Source: Algoriphagus marincola DSM 16067 (GTDB lineage: Bacteria > Bacteroidota > Bacteroidia > Cytophagales > Cyclobacteriaceae). From it: DNA of 64,000 nucleotides. The DNA lies in assembly GCF_000429405.1 (NCBI RefSeq), contig NZ_AUBU01000001.1:124001-188000 (forward strand), in the 5' to 3' direction. Shown piece after piece: positions 1 through 8,635 of the stretch. The notes below the pieces were generated by a model, which saw nothing but the letters and a program-made list of their open reading frames with translations, had not been told where the DNA came from and made no database searches. Numbering within the stretch: position 1 is the stretch's first letter; every line of letters starts with the position of its first letter. Position numbers and translations under genes: made by a program.

Positions 1-713
1 CGCAAGGTGCCAATTTAATTCGACGAACTGTCTATTATAAAGGAAAAACAGAGGAGGAAATCAGGGAAGAAACCCTAGAAGAAATATTTGACAGGTTAAA
101 CCCAGAAACGAATCGAAATTTGAATGAGGCTGAACTTATCTTGTTTGAAAGAGTCCAACAAAAGCTCAAGGAGATTGAGTATAATCGGACACGTATTTCT
201 TCCAATTTAAGTTCTGATCCATCCGCAATTCTAATGGATACACTTTCTATAGATCCGGAGCTAAATAAATCACGGTTTCAGCAAGAGGATATGGTTGGTA
301 TAGATCTGGAGAAAATATTGAAAAACCCAGGTTCGGAAGAAGATTTGATTTTGAAGGAGGGTGATATTTTACAAATTCCGAAACAATTACAAACGGTCAG
401 GATGGTAGGAGAGGTCTTGCTTCCAACGACTACTAGATTTGAGAGTGGTAGAAGTTTGAAGTATTATATTTCAAAAGCAGGTGGATTTACAGAGAATGCC
501 AGAAAATCTAAATCTTATGTAGTGTATGCAAATGGAGATGCTGCACAAACTAAAGGGTTTCTGGGGATTAAAAAATATCCCAAATTATTGCCTGGAGCTG
601 AAATCGTGGTTCCAGGAAAACCTGAAAGGGAGCGTATGAATGCAGCTGCTTGGATTGGGATCGCTTCAAGCCTTGCTACTTTGGGGATTTTAATTGAGAG
701 ATTGATACAATAA
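1..713 (+). CDS. SLBB-domain polysaccharide export protein, 5'-truncated
   Basis: The reading frame is open from base 3 to the stop at 711-713, so the gene begins outside the window and about 236 C-terminal residues are visible. A TTG at 120 is only an internal codon: the frame continues upstream with QGANLIRRTVYYKG. The visible part has an LKEGDILQIP turn followed by an SLBB-like segment (MVGEVLLP, YYISKAGGF), typical of outer-membrane polysaccharide export proteins of the Wza group. It ends in a hydrophobic helix (WIGIASSLATLGILIERL). It probably forms part of the export channel for the locus that follows, with the Wzz-like protein at 17673 as a candidate partner. Family is fairly sure; partner is inference. 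Confidence 0.82.
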   Translation, partial: QGANLIRRTVYYKGKTEEEIREETLEEIFDRLNPETNRNLNEAELILFERVQQKLKEIEYNRTRISSNLSSDPSAILMDTLSIDPELNKSRFQQEDMVGIDLEKILKNPGSEEDLILKEGDILQIPKQLQTVRMVGEVLLPTTTRFESGRSLKYYISKAGGFTENARKSKSYVVYANGDAAQTKGFLGIKKYPKLLPGAEIVVPGKPERERMNAAAWIGIASSLATLGILIERLIQ

Positions 714-739
714 ATATTAAATAAGATAAATCTAGTTTT

Positions 740-2059
740 ATGAAAATTGCAGTAGTAGGTACAGGCTACGTTGGCTTGGTATCGGGTGCTTGTTTTGCAG
801 ATGTGGGTATCGAAGTTACCTGCGTGGATATTGATCAGAAAAAGATTGATAAGCTAAAGAATGGAATCATGCCTATCTATGAACCAGGCCTGGAGGAAAT
901 AGTGATTCGCAACTATAAAAGCGGAAGACTTCATTTCAGTACGGATCTAGGTGAGGCTATTCAAGGTGCCGAGGTGGCGTTTATTGCCGTAGGTACTCCT
1001 CCTGGAGAAGATGGGTCAGCTGATTTGAAATATGTTTTGGCAGTAGCTGATGAGATTGGTCAAAAGATGACCGATTACATTGTGGTTGCTACAAAGAGCA
1101 CAGTGCCAGTCACTACAGGAGAAAAAGTTCGGGCTACGATTAAGGCTGCATTGGATAAGAGAGGGTCAGACCTTCCATTTGCGGTAGCATCCAATCCGGA
1201 ATTTTTGAAAGAAGGAGCAGCTGTAGAGGATTTTTTAAAGCCTGACAGAATTGTGATTGGTGTAGATGATGAGCGTGCTGAGAAAATCATGCAGCGGCTT
1301 TACAAGCCCTTTCAACTCAGTGGAGAGCGGATTATCTACATGGATATTCCTTCTGCAGAGATGACCAAGTATGCTGCTAATGCCATGCTTGCCACAAAGA
1401 TTTCCTTTATGAATGATATTGCTAACCTATGTGAAAAAGTAGGAGCTGATGCGAATATGGTTCGGAAAGGAATTGGCTCTGACCCAAGGATTGGAAATAA
1501 GTTTATTTATCCAGGTGTAGGATATGGCGGGTCTTGTTTCCCCAAAGATGTGAAGGCAATCATCAAAACTGCAAAAGAATATGGGTATGATCTTCGCGTC
1601 CTACAATCTGTAGAAGATGTAAATGATGATCAAAAGCATATTTTGGCTTCGAAAGTAAAATCTCATTTTGGAGAAGATCTTAGTGGAATGACCTTTGCCA
1701 TGTGGGGGTTGAGTTTCAAGCCAAATACGGACGATATGCGTGAATCCCCTGCAGCAGTCATTATCGATGAACTCCGGGCGGCGGGTGCAAAAGTGCGTGC
1801 CTATGACCCAAAAGCGATGGAAGAGGCAAAAGAGCACTATATTTTCGATAAAGTGACCTATTGCAATGATGCCTATGATGCCTGTGTGGATGCTGACGCC
1901 TTACTCTTGGTGACAGAATGGTCCGAGTTTAGGATACCAAGTTGGGAAGCAGTCGCTAAATTGTTGAAGAACAAAGTAGTATTTGACGGTAGGAATATCT
2001 ATGACAAGAAATACTTAGCGTCATTAGGATTTACCCACTTTGGTATTGGCTCTAAATAG
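740..2059 (+). CDS. ugd: UDP-glucose 6-dehydrogenase
   Basis: Cytoplasmic NAD-dependent enzyme that oxidises UDP-glucose to UDP-glucuronate, a precursor of acidic polysaccharides. The 439-residue length is normal. The Rossmann motif GTGYVG lies at residues 7-12, the substrate loop GYGGSCFPKD carries the catalytic cysteine at about 266, and the C-terminal WGLSFKPNTDD motif is typical. It follows the SLBB gene by 26 bp and is followed by a terminator, so it appears to be the last gene of its transcript. Uronic acid supply fits the PL8-type lyase at 21646. A UDP-GlcNAc or UDP-ManNAc dehydrogenase is less likely because the sequence is of the short Ugd type. Confidence 0.93.
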   Translation: MKIAVVGTGYVGLVSGACFADVGIEVTCVDIDQKKIDKLKNGIMPIYEPGLEEIVIRNYKSGRLHFSTDLGEAIQGAEVAFIAVGTPPGEDGSADLKYVLAVADEIGQKMTDYIVVATKSTVPVTTGEKVRATIKAALDKRGSDLPFAVASNPEFLKEGAAVEDFLKPDRIVIGVDDERAEKIMQRLYKPFQLSGERIIYMDIPSAEMTKYAANAMLATKISFMNDIANLCEKVGADANMVRKGIGSDPRIGNKFIYPGVGYGGSCFPKDVKAIIKTAKEYGYDLRVLQSVEDVNDDQKHILASKVKSHFGEDLSGMTFAMWGLSFKPNTDDMRESPAAVIIDELRAAGAKVRAYDPKAMEEAKEHYIFDKVTYCNDAYDACVDADALLLVTEWSEFRIPSWEAVAKLLKNKVVFDGRNIYDKKYLASLGFTHFGIGSK

Positions 2060-2066
2060 ATAATTC

Positions 2067-2106
2067 AAAATCTCCCCAAAACAAGATTGGGGAGATTTTA
2101 ATTTTT
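2067..2106 (+). terminator. Intrinsic terminator after ugd
   Basis: An 11-bp perfect stem, AAAATCTCCCC (2067-2077) pairing with GGGGAGATTTT (2089-2099), encloses an 11-nt loop and is followed by a T-rich run. It starts 8 bp after the ugd stop and ends only a few bases before the next ATG at 2114, which leaves almost no room for a separate promoter. Confidence 0.85.
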
Positions 2107-2113
2107 AAAAAAT

Positions 2114-2722
2114 ATGATCATTGCAGGAGCAGGAGGGCATGGCTTGGAAGTGTATGGAGTGCTAATTTCCCAAGGTTTTCCAGCCTCAGAAATCTGTTTC
2201 TATGATGAAGATAGGTCAAAGAAAATAATCTATTCCTCGGGGTCTAAAATATTGAATACTGAAAATGAGTTGAAAAAAGCATTGGAAACGAATCCTAATT
2301 ATTGCTTGGGAGTAGGGTCCCCGGCTTTTAGAGAATATTTTTTAAAAAAATTTGAATCATTTGGGGGAGACCATTACGCGTTGAAAGGCACAAATAGTGT
2401 TTTAATGGGGTCAGGCCAAGGTTTTGATTTGATGCCTTTTGGTTTCGTAGGCCCTGAGACAGAAATTGGAAAAGGCGTTTTAATTAATTCCAGAGCGAAT
2501 GTGCATCATCAATGCATAGTAGGTGAATTCTCTGAGTTGGGCCCTGGGTCGATATTATTGGGAGGTGCCAAAGTAGGTAGGCACTGCAGGATAGGTGCAG
2601 GTGCAATTTTGTTACCAGGGGTCGAAGTTGGCGATAATGTGATAGTTGGAGCTGGAGCGGTGGTCACCAAGAACTTCGGGAATAATTCCATTTTGAAAGG
2701 CGTACCCGCATCTAATCAATAG
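2114..2722 (+). CDS. NeuD/PglD-family sugar acyltransferase
   Basis: A 202-residue acyl-CoA-dependent sugar acyltransferase of the left-handed beta-helix type. The N-terminus carries GAGGHGLEV, as in the nucleotide-sugar-binding domain of PglD/NeuD. Hexapeptide repeats run from about residue 108 to 195 (for example VGRHCRIGAGAILL). Histidines 131-132 in VHHQCIVG occupy the place of the PglD catalytic histidine. PglD acetylates UDP-4-amino sugars and NeuD O-acetylates sialic acids; which applies here cannot be told from sequence. It is the first gene after the terminator and lies 19 bp before the ABC transporter gene. A second family member lies at 9531. Confidence 0.82.
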   Translation: MIIAGAGGHGLEVYGVLISQGFPASEICFYDEDRSKKIIYSSGSKILNTENELKKALETNPNYCLGVGSPAFREYFLKKFESFGGDHYALKGTNSVLMGSGQGFDLMPFGFVGPETEIGKGVLINSRANVHHQCIVGEFSELGPGSILLGGAKVGRHCRIGAGAILLPGVEVGDNVIVGAGAVVTKNFGNNSILKGVPASNQ

Positions 2723-2741
2723 GGTTTGTTCATTTATTGAA

Positions 2742-4538
2742 ATGTCTAAAATTAAATCCTTAATCAAAAAATATCTGATTCATTTCAGCTACTTCTACCA
2801 TCATCTAGGGTACAGGATTTTTATTGCCTTTTTTCTCAGTTTCTTTGTTGGGCTTTTAGATGGACTTGGGTTAGCAATGTTTTTACCATTGCTACAAATG
2901 GTTGACGGAAGTGCTGATGTCAATCCCGAAACTTTGGGAGGGATGAGCTTTTTGATAGAGTCTATCGAGCTTTTAGGTTTTGAGTTAAATCTTTATTTAG
3001 TGCTTGGGATGCTTCTCACTCTTTTTGTATTAAAAGGAATCATGAAGTTTCTGGAGTCATATTACAACGTACTTACTCAACAGTTTTTTATCCGAAAACT
3101 ACGTTTTGATAGCTTGAGTGGCTTATCGGATTTTGATTTCAAATCCTTTGTTTTAGCTGATTCTGGCCGAATCCAAAATACCTTAAGTGCCGAGGTAGGA
3201 AGAGTTTCCAATGCTTATGCTTTTTATTTTGCTGCGGTTCAATCCGGGACCTTGGTTTTTGTTTACTTAATCCTTGCCTTTTTTACAGATCCTCAGTTTG
3301 CATTGTTAGTTGCGGTAGGAGGTGGAGCAACCAATCTCTTGTATAATCGAGTGTATAAGAAAACAAAGGAGACTTCGAAGAAAATTACTTCGGGTGGACA
3401 TACATTCCAAGGAATGCTAATCCAGAAAGTAGCTTTTTATAAGTACTTAAAGGCAACAGGTTTTATCAAAACATATGAGCTTAGGTTGCGTGAGGCAGTA
3501 GATTATATTGTAAAAAGTAATAAGAAAATAGGCTTTTATAACGCTTTACTAGTTGCCGCACGTGAGCCTATGGTGATTTTTGTGGTAGTTGTGGTAATCA
3601 TTGTTCAGGTCAATGTTTTTTCCCAACAATTAGGTGTCATTATTTTGAGTTTGTTGTTTTTCTATAGGTCTCTGAACTCTTTGGTAATGATGCAGACACA
3701 GTGGAATGGCTTTTTGAATTTGTCGGGCTCATTGGAAAACATGACTGCTTTCATGAAAGAACTCCAGTCACAAAAAGAATCAAATGGAGTGGTGCCGTTT
3801 GAGAAGTTTGAAGATTCAATTTGCTTAGACAATGTTGGCTTCTCTTATGGTAATAAGATGGTTTTGACTGAAATTGATTTAACAATCAAAAAAAATAAAG
3901 CCTACGCATTTGTTGGGGAAAGCGGCAGCGGAAAGTCAACTTTGGTCAATTTGATAGCTGGATTGATGCCTGTTTCAACTGGATCAATAACTGTAGATGG
4001 TTTAGACCTTGAAGAGGTTGAGAAATTAAGTTTCAAAAAGAGAATCGGATATATTGCCCAGGAACCTGTAATTTTTTCAGATACCATATTCAATAACGTA
4101 ACTCAATGGTCTGAGCCAACTCCTGAAAATCAAAAAAGGTTTTGGAAAGCATTAGAACAGGCAGCGATTGCCGATTTTGTTCTATCTCTTCCTGAAAAAG
4201 AAAATGCCAATTTGGGTTCGGCCGGAATCCTGATCAGCGGTGGACAAAAACAGCGCCTTTCGATTGCAAGAGAACTTTTCAAGGATATCGATATTCTCAT
4301 CATGGATGAAGCAACTTCAGCTTTGGATTCTGAAACTGAGAAGATAATTCAGGAAAATATTGAAAAATTAAAAGGTAGATACACGCTCCTAATTGTAGCA
4401 CATAGACTATCTACTATCAAAAGTGCAGATGAAGTAATCTTATTAAATCATGGACAAATAGAGAATAGGGGCGCTTTTTCTGATTTGATAAGAAGGTCCG
4501 ATTCTTTCCAAAAAATGGTCCAATTACAGGAGATATAA
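2742..4538 (+). CDS. PglK/MsbA-like ABC transporter, probable lipid-linked glycan flippase
   Basis: A 598-residue half-transporter with membrane and ATPase domains fused. Hydrophobic helices fill about residues 20-310. The ATPase domain has Walker A GESGSGKS at 392-399, signature ISGGQKQR at about 498 and Walker B ILIMDEATSALD near 518. Members of this type flip lipid A or undecaprenyl-PP-glycans across the inner membrane. With no Wzx-type flippase seen anywhere in the window, it is the best candidate for exporting the repeat unit of this operon. It is a close paralog in length and layout of the protein at 31326. Flippase role is inferred from family and context. Confidence 0.88.
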   Translation: MSKIKSLIKKYLIHFSYFYHHLGYRIFIAFFLSFFVGLLDGLGLAMFLPLLQMVDGSADVNPETLGGMSFLIESIELLGFELNLYLVLGMLLTLFVLKGIMKFLESYYNVLTQQFFIRKLRFDSLSGLSDFDFKSFVLADSGRIQNTLSAEVGRVSNAYAFYFAAVQSGTLVFVYLILAFFTDPQFALLVAVGGGATNLLYNRVYKKTKETSKKITSGGHTFQGMLIQKVAFYKYLKATGFIKTYELRLREAVDYIVKSNKKIGFYNALLVAAREPMVIFVVVVVIIVQVNVFSQQLGVIILSLLFFYRSLNSLVMMQTQWNGFLNLSGSLENMTAFMKELQSQKESNGVVPFEKFEDSICLDNVGFSYGNKMVLTEIDLTIKKNKAYAFVGESGSGKSTLVNLIAGLMPVSTGSITVDGLDLEEVEKLSFKKRIGYIAQEPVIFSDTIFNNVTQWSEPTPENQKRFWKALEQAAIADFVLSLPEKENANLGSAGILISGGQKQRLSIARELFKDIDILIMDEATSALDSETEKIIQENIEKLKGRYTLLIVAHRLSTIKSADEVILLNHGQIENRGAFSDLIRRSDSFQKMVQLQEI

Positions 4539-4543
4539 ATTAA

Positions 4544-5554
4544 ATGTTAGCAGGAAAATCCATATTAATAACAGGGGGTACTGGCTCTCTAGGTAAAGCA
4601 CTTACTGAGCATATTCTAAAGAAATATCCTGATGTAAGAAAGTTGATTATTTTTTCTAGGGATGAACAAAAACAGTATCAAATGTCCCTAGAATATCCTC
4701 ATGAGGATTATCGACAGATTCGATTTTTTATAGGAGATGTTCGAGACAAAGACAGGCTAAAAAGAGCCTTGAAGGATGTGGACTACGTGATTCATGCAGC
4801 GGCCATGAAACATGTTCACATCGCTGAATATAATCCAGAGGAATGTGTGAAAACTAATATTGACGGTGCCAGGAATGTAATTGATGCATGTTTGGAAACG
4901 AATGTGGAACGTGTCGTAGCTCTATCAACAGATAAAGCTTGCGCTCCGATTAATCTTTATGGAGCTACCAAATTGGCGTCAGACAAGCTTTTCGTAGCAG
5001 CTAATAATATTAAAGGCTGGAATCCTATTCGATTTAGTGTGGTAAGGTATGGAAATGTAATGGGGTCCAACGGCTCCGTCATTCCATTTTTTATCAATAA
5101 AAAGAAAGAAGGCGTGCTTCCTATTACAGATCCAAAGATGACCCGGTTTAATATTTCTCTGCAGGGAGGAGTGGAAATGGTCATGCATGCTTTAGAACAT
5201 GCTTGGGGAGGCGAAATTTTCGTTCCTAAAATCCCTTCTTATAGAATAATTGATGTGGCCGAGGCGATTGGTCCAGAGTGTGAGCAGCGAATTGTTGGGA
5301 TTCGGCCCGGCGAAAAAGTACATGAGGAAATGATAACGCCTTCTGATTCATTTTATACTTATGATCTGGGAAAGTATTTCACGATTCTACCTACTACTCC
5401 GAAATGGAAAGTGAATGACTTTATTCAGAAATTTGGAGCAAAGAAGGTCCCTGAAGGGTTTGCATATAATTCAGAAACAAACTCGGACTGGGAAAGTGTC
5501 CAAAGCTTAAGAGCATTAATAAAGGAACATGTAGACCCTAATTTCGGCATTTAA
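4544..5554 (+). CDS. pseB: UDP-GlcNAc 4,6-dehydratase (inverting), pseudaminic acid step 1
   Basis: A short-chain dehydrogenase fold enzyme that converts UDP-GlcNAc to the 4-keto-6-deoxy L-arabino sugar in the cytoplasm. The 336-residue length fits PseB/FlaA1. The NADP motif GGTGSLG is at residues 11-17. The inverting-dehydratase triad is visible as D130, K131 and Y139 in STDKACAPINLYGATK, matching the D-K-Y arrangement of FlaA1. It starts 5 bp after the ABC transporter gene and its stop overlaps the start of pseC (TAATG). It is the first of the pse genes in this operon. Confidence 0.94.
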   Translation: MLAGKSILITGGTGSLGKALTEHILKKYPDVRKLIIFSRDEQKQYQMSLEYPHEDYRQIRFFIGDVRDKDRLKRALKDVDYVIHAAAMKHVHIAEYNPEECVKTNIDGARNVIDACLETNVERVVALSTDKACAPINLYGATKLASDKLFVAANNIKGWNPIRFSVVRYGNVMGSNGSVIPFFINKKKEGVLPITDPKMTRFNISLQGGVEMVMHALEHAWGGEIFVPKIPSYRIIDVAEAIGPECEQRIVGIRPGEKVHEEMITPSDSFYTYDLGKYFTILPTTPKWKVNDFIQKFGAKKVPEGFAYNSETNSDWESVQSLRALIKEHVDPNFGI

Positions 5555-6708
5555 TGAATAAAATTCCATACGGAAGACAACACATCACAGAGGATGACAT
5601 TCAGGCGGTAGTAGATACTCTGAAATCCGACTACCTCACTCAAGGTCCAAAAATCGCTGAATTTGAGCAAGCTTTTGCAGACTATGTAGGCGCAAAGTAC
5701 GCAGTAGCTGTATCAAATGGTACAGCTGCCTTACACCTGAATGCTATCGCTTTGAATGTCAAGCCAGGAGATAAGGTCATTACAACCCCCATTACCTTTG
5801 TGGCTTCTGCCAACTGCGTTCGTTACTGCGGGGGAGAAGTGATATTTGGGGATATTGATCCTGAGACCTACCTACTCGATATTAAGCATGTGAGAGAAAT
5901 TCTTGAGGCTGATGTTCGACGGGAAATTAAAGGAATAATTCCTGTGAATTTTGCAGGAAGGGTAGTTGATATGCAAGCATATCGGCAATTAGCTGATGAA
6001 TTTGGTTGTTGGATTATTGAGGATGCCTGTCACTCACCCGGAGGCTTTTTTTTGGATAGTGATCAAAAACAGGTAATGTCAGGGTCTGGTCAATATGCAG
6101 ATTTAGCTATTTTTTCTTTTCATCCGGTCAAGCATATCGCAGCTGGTGAAGGAGGAATGATTACAACCAATAATGAAGAGCTTTATCAAAAAATCTTAAA
6201 CCTAAGGACGCACGGTATCCAACAAGATCCTTCAAATCGAATATACGATGACTCTCTCTGGTACTACGAAATGCAAGAGTTGGGATATAATTACCGTCTT
6301 ACAGATATGCAGGCAGCGCTTGGAAGGAGTCAGCTCTCAAGGGCAGAAGAGGGCTTAAGTCGAAGGAGGGAATTAGCAAATCGCTATTTCGATTTTTTCA
6401 AGAATAAGTCTTATGTTTTGGGACAGTCAGGGGTGATAGAAGGACATGCATATCATCTTTATATCCTTGAGGTAAAACAGCGTAAGGAACTTCATAAGTA
6501 TTTAAGAGATTTAGAGATTTTTGCTCAAATACACTATATCCCGGCACATCTCATGCCTTACTATAGACAGTTTGGATGGAAAGAAGGAGACCTGCCAAAT
6601 GCTGAAAAGTACTACAGTCAATGCATTAGTATTCCGATGTTTCCCTCACTCTCGGATGAAGAGCAACGTTTTGTGATGGATAAAATTGATGGTTTTTATA
6701 ATGGGTGA
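5554..6708 (+). CDS. pseC: UDP-4-amino-4,6-dideoxy-N-acetyl-L-altrosamine transaminase
   Basis: PLP enzyme of the DegT/DnrJ/EryC1/StrS family that aminates the PseB product at C4. At 384 residues it is the usual size. The PLP lysine is K193 in HPVKHIAAGEGG, and the cofactor aspartate is in IIEDACHSPGG. The ATG shares one base with the pseB stop, so translation is probably coupled. The product would be UDP-4-amino-4,6-dideoxy-AltNAc, the substrate for an N-acyltransferase, normally PseH, which is not found here. Confidence 0.94.
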   Translation: MNKIPYGRQHITEDDIQAVVDTLKSDYLTQGPKIAEFEQAFADYVGAKYAVAVSNGTAALHLNAIALNVKPGDKVITTPITFVASANCVRYCGGEVIFGDIDPETYLLDIKHVREILEADVRREIKGIIPVNFAGRVVDMQAYRQLADEFGCWIIEDACHSPGGFFLDSDQKQVMSGSGQYADLAIFSFHPVKHIAAGEGGMITTNNEELYQKILNLRTHGIQQDPSNRIYDDSLWYYEMQELGYNYRLTDMQAALGRSQLSRAEEGLSRRRELANRYFDFFKNKSYVLGQSGVIEGHAYHLYILEVKQRKELHKYLRDLEIFAQIHYIPAHLMPYYRQFGWKEGDLPNAEKYYSQCISIPMFPSLSDEEQRFVMDKIDGFYNG

Positions 6709-7378
6709 TCTTTGTATCATTCCAGCTAGAGGAGGAAGTAAGCGGATTCCCAGAAAAAACATCCGTGAATTTCTAGGAAAACCAATCATAGCATACAGTA
6801 TTCAGACCGCGTTAGATTCAGGATTGTTTGAGGAGGTTATGGTATCTACCGATGATTTGGAGATTGCCAAAGTTGCTGAGGATTTTGGGGCGACTGTTCC
6901 TTTTTTAAGAAGTAAGGAAAAATCAGATGACTTTTCCCCATTGGCAGAAGTGGTAGAAGAAGTCCTTGAAACATATTTAACAGCTGGTAGAACTTTTGAA
7001 TTCATATGCTGTCTTCTTCCTACATCTCCATTGACTCAGAATTCAGATTTGCTAGAAGCTCGCCGATTGCTAGAAAATTCTAATTTCGATAGTGTAAGGC
7101 CAATAGTTCCTTTTTCTTATCCTATTCAGCGTTCATTTCGAATAACAGAAGGAGGCGAGGTAGATTTTTTCTTCTCGGAATTTTCAAACCATCGTTCCCA
7201 GGATCTTGAGAAAGCATATCACGATGCCGGACAGTTTTATTGGTTCAGGGCCGAATCTGGAATGAAAAAAGGCAAAAGAGGAGCAATAGTCATTTCAGAA
7301 AAATATGCTCAGGATATTGATACCCTTGAGGACTGGGAAATGGCCGAGTGGAAGTTTAAAAATTTAAGGCAGATATGA
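6701..7378 (+). CDS. pseF: Pseudaminic acid cytidylyltransferase
   Basis: Activates the finished nonulosonic acid with CTP to give the CMP-sugar donor. The signature PARGGSKRIPRKN is at residues 8-20 of the chosen start, with the family's LLPTSPL and DIDTLEDW motifs further on. I chose the ATG at 6701 (225 aa), which overlaps the pseC stop by 8 bp and puts the conserved GDLCIIPARGG right at the N-terminus. Longer in-frame starts exist at 6686 (TTG) and 6689 (ATG). It is followed by the CoA-ester cassette, overlapping its first gene by 4 bp. Confidence 0.93.
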   Translation: MGDLCIIPARGGSKRIPRKNIREFLGKPIIAYSIQTALDSGLFEEVMVSTDDLEIAKVAEDFGATVPFLRSKEKSDDFSPLAEVVEEVLETYLTAGRTFEFICCLLPTSPLTQNSDLLEARRLLENSNFDSVRPIVPFSYPIQRSFRITEGGEVDFFFSEFSNHRSQDLEKAYHDAGQFYWFRAESGMKKGKRGAIVISEKYAQDIDTLEDWEMAEWKFKNLRQI

Positions 7379-8187
7379 AGTCCTTCTTTTTTGTTCCAGC
7401 GGGCAATAAAAAGCTTTTACCAAAGGCTTCCTCCATCCCGGCTTCCGATATAGTAATTGATCTTGAGGATGCACTGGGAAATATTCCTATAGAAGATGCA
7501 ATCCAGAACCTTAAGGACTATTCAGTCAGGGAAAATTGGTGGGCAAGGATTCCTACTACCATCAGAAAAGAGCACCTTAAGGAACTATACACTAGAGGGT
7601 TTGGCAAGTTTTTGCTGGCAAAAATTGAATCAAGAGACCAAATAGACGGGTTTATTTCCAAGTCAACCAATATCGCTGCCAAAAATTTATCTTTAATGGT
7701 ACTCTGCGAAAGCCCTCTTGCTATTGTAAATCTTAGAGAGATAGCTTCACATGATATGGTAGAGGGCCTGGGTTTTGGGAGTCATGATTACTGCCAAGCT
7801 GTGGGAATGAAGCATGATTTCGAAAATGTGAATTGGGCTAGACTGAGCGTATTGAACCACTCCAAAGCATTTCAAAAGTTTGTAATTGATATCGCTTCCA
7901 TGAATATTGATGATGAAAATGCATTCACCGCTGAGTGTGTGGATGGAAAGGATAAAGGCTTTGATGGGAAGTTTTTGATTCATCCATGGCAGTTGGATTT
8001 ATTCCAAAAGCATTGGAAGTTCAATGATGCTGACTTGCAGTTTGCGCTAAAAGTCAAGGAATACATGGATGAAATAGGTGGTGTTCAAAATTTTTCTGTG
8101 GCAAATATTGATGGAAAGGTTGTTGAATTACCCCATTTGAACAGGATAGACTTAATTTTAAAATCTAGCAACTATGGAGGCCTCTAA
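7375..8187 (+). CDS. CitE/HpcH-like CoA-ester lyase, divergent copy
   Basis: A 270-residue protein of the citrate lyase beta / malyl-CoA lyase TIM-barrel family. It begins FFFVPAGNKKLL and has the metal motif DIVIDLEDALG near residue 27. Family members cleave or form malyl-CoA, methylmalyl-CoA or citramalyl-CoA. Compared with the canonical copy at 8632, this one is changed at conserved places: CESPLAIVN instead of IETAAAVLN, and GFGSHDYCQAVG instead of YGCEDFIADLG. The acidic residues are kept, so it may act on a different substrate. It overlaps pseF by 4 bp and the MaoC gene by 14 bp. Exact reaction unknown. Confidence 0.8.
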   Translation: MKSFFFVPAGNKKLLPKASSIPASDIVIDLEDALGNIPIEDAIQNLKDYSVRENWWARIPTTIRKEHLKELYTRGFGKFLLAKIESRDQIDGFISKSTNIAAKNLSLMVLCESPLAIVNLREIASHDMVEGLGFGSHDYCQAVGMKHDFENVNWARLSVLNHSKAFQKFVIDIASMNIDDENAFTAECVDGKDKGFDGKFLIHPWQLDLFQKHWKFNDADLQFALKVKEYMDEIGGVQNFSVANIDGKVVELPHLNRIDLILKSSNYGGL

Positions 8188-8635
8188 GCTTGGCAGTTTT
8201 TTCGAAAGTTTTCAGGTGGGGGATGTAATCGAGCATTCTCTTTCTAAAACCATCTTCGAGAGTGATAATAATCTCTTCAGTTTATTGACGATGAACCACC
8301 ACCCGGTCCATCTCAATGCAGATTACGCATCCAAGCAACATCATGGTCAAATTCTTGTCGTAGGCACCTTAGTATTTAGCTTAGTAGTCGGAATTACAGT
8401 TCCGGATATCAGTGGTAAAGCGATAGCAAATCTGAACTATGAGTCAGTGAATCATCTTCACCCCGTTTTTATAGGTGATACAATTTATGCCAAGACGATG
8501 ATCCTTGAAAAAAGGGAATCTAAATCCCGAAAGGACTCTGGCCTTATCAAAGTAGAAACGATCGCCTTTAATCAAGATGGAACAGACGTCTTGAAATTTA
8601 CTAGGACAGTTTTGGTAAAAAAGGCTCAACCATGA
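8174..8635 (+). CDS. MaoC-like hot-dog hydratase/dehydratase
   Basis: A 153-residue MaoC-family protein. The hydratase signature region reads TMNHHPVHLNADYA, with Asn where the classic R-hydratase motif has Asp; I recall similar forms in MaoC proteins related to mesaconyl-CoA hydratase, but could not check. Such enzymes hydrate enoyl-CoA thioesters, and with CitE-type lyases they interconvert mesaconyl-CoA and methylmalyl-CoA in known pathways. Here it sits between two CitE-like genes, overlapping both (14 bp and 4 bp), inside a pseudaminic acid operon. The likely role, by inference, is making a CoA-linked acyl group for sugar decoration. Confidence 0.8.
   Translation: MEASKLGSFFESFQVGDVIEHSLSKTIFESDNNLFSLLTMNHHPVHLNADYASKQHHGQILVVGTLVFSLVVGITVPDISGKAIANLNYESVNHLHPVFIGDTIYAKTMILEKRESKSRKDSGLIKVETIAFNQDGTDVLKFTRTVLVKKAQP

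Noticed and set aside
120..713. A complete 197-residue gene starting at TTG 120
   Set aside because: The frame is open to the window edge and the upstream codons encode plausible protein, so this is the 3' part of a longer gene.
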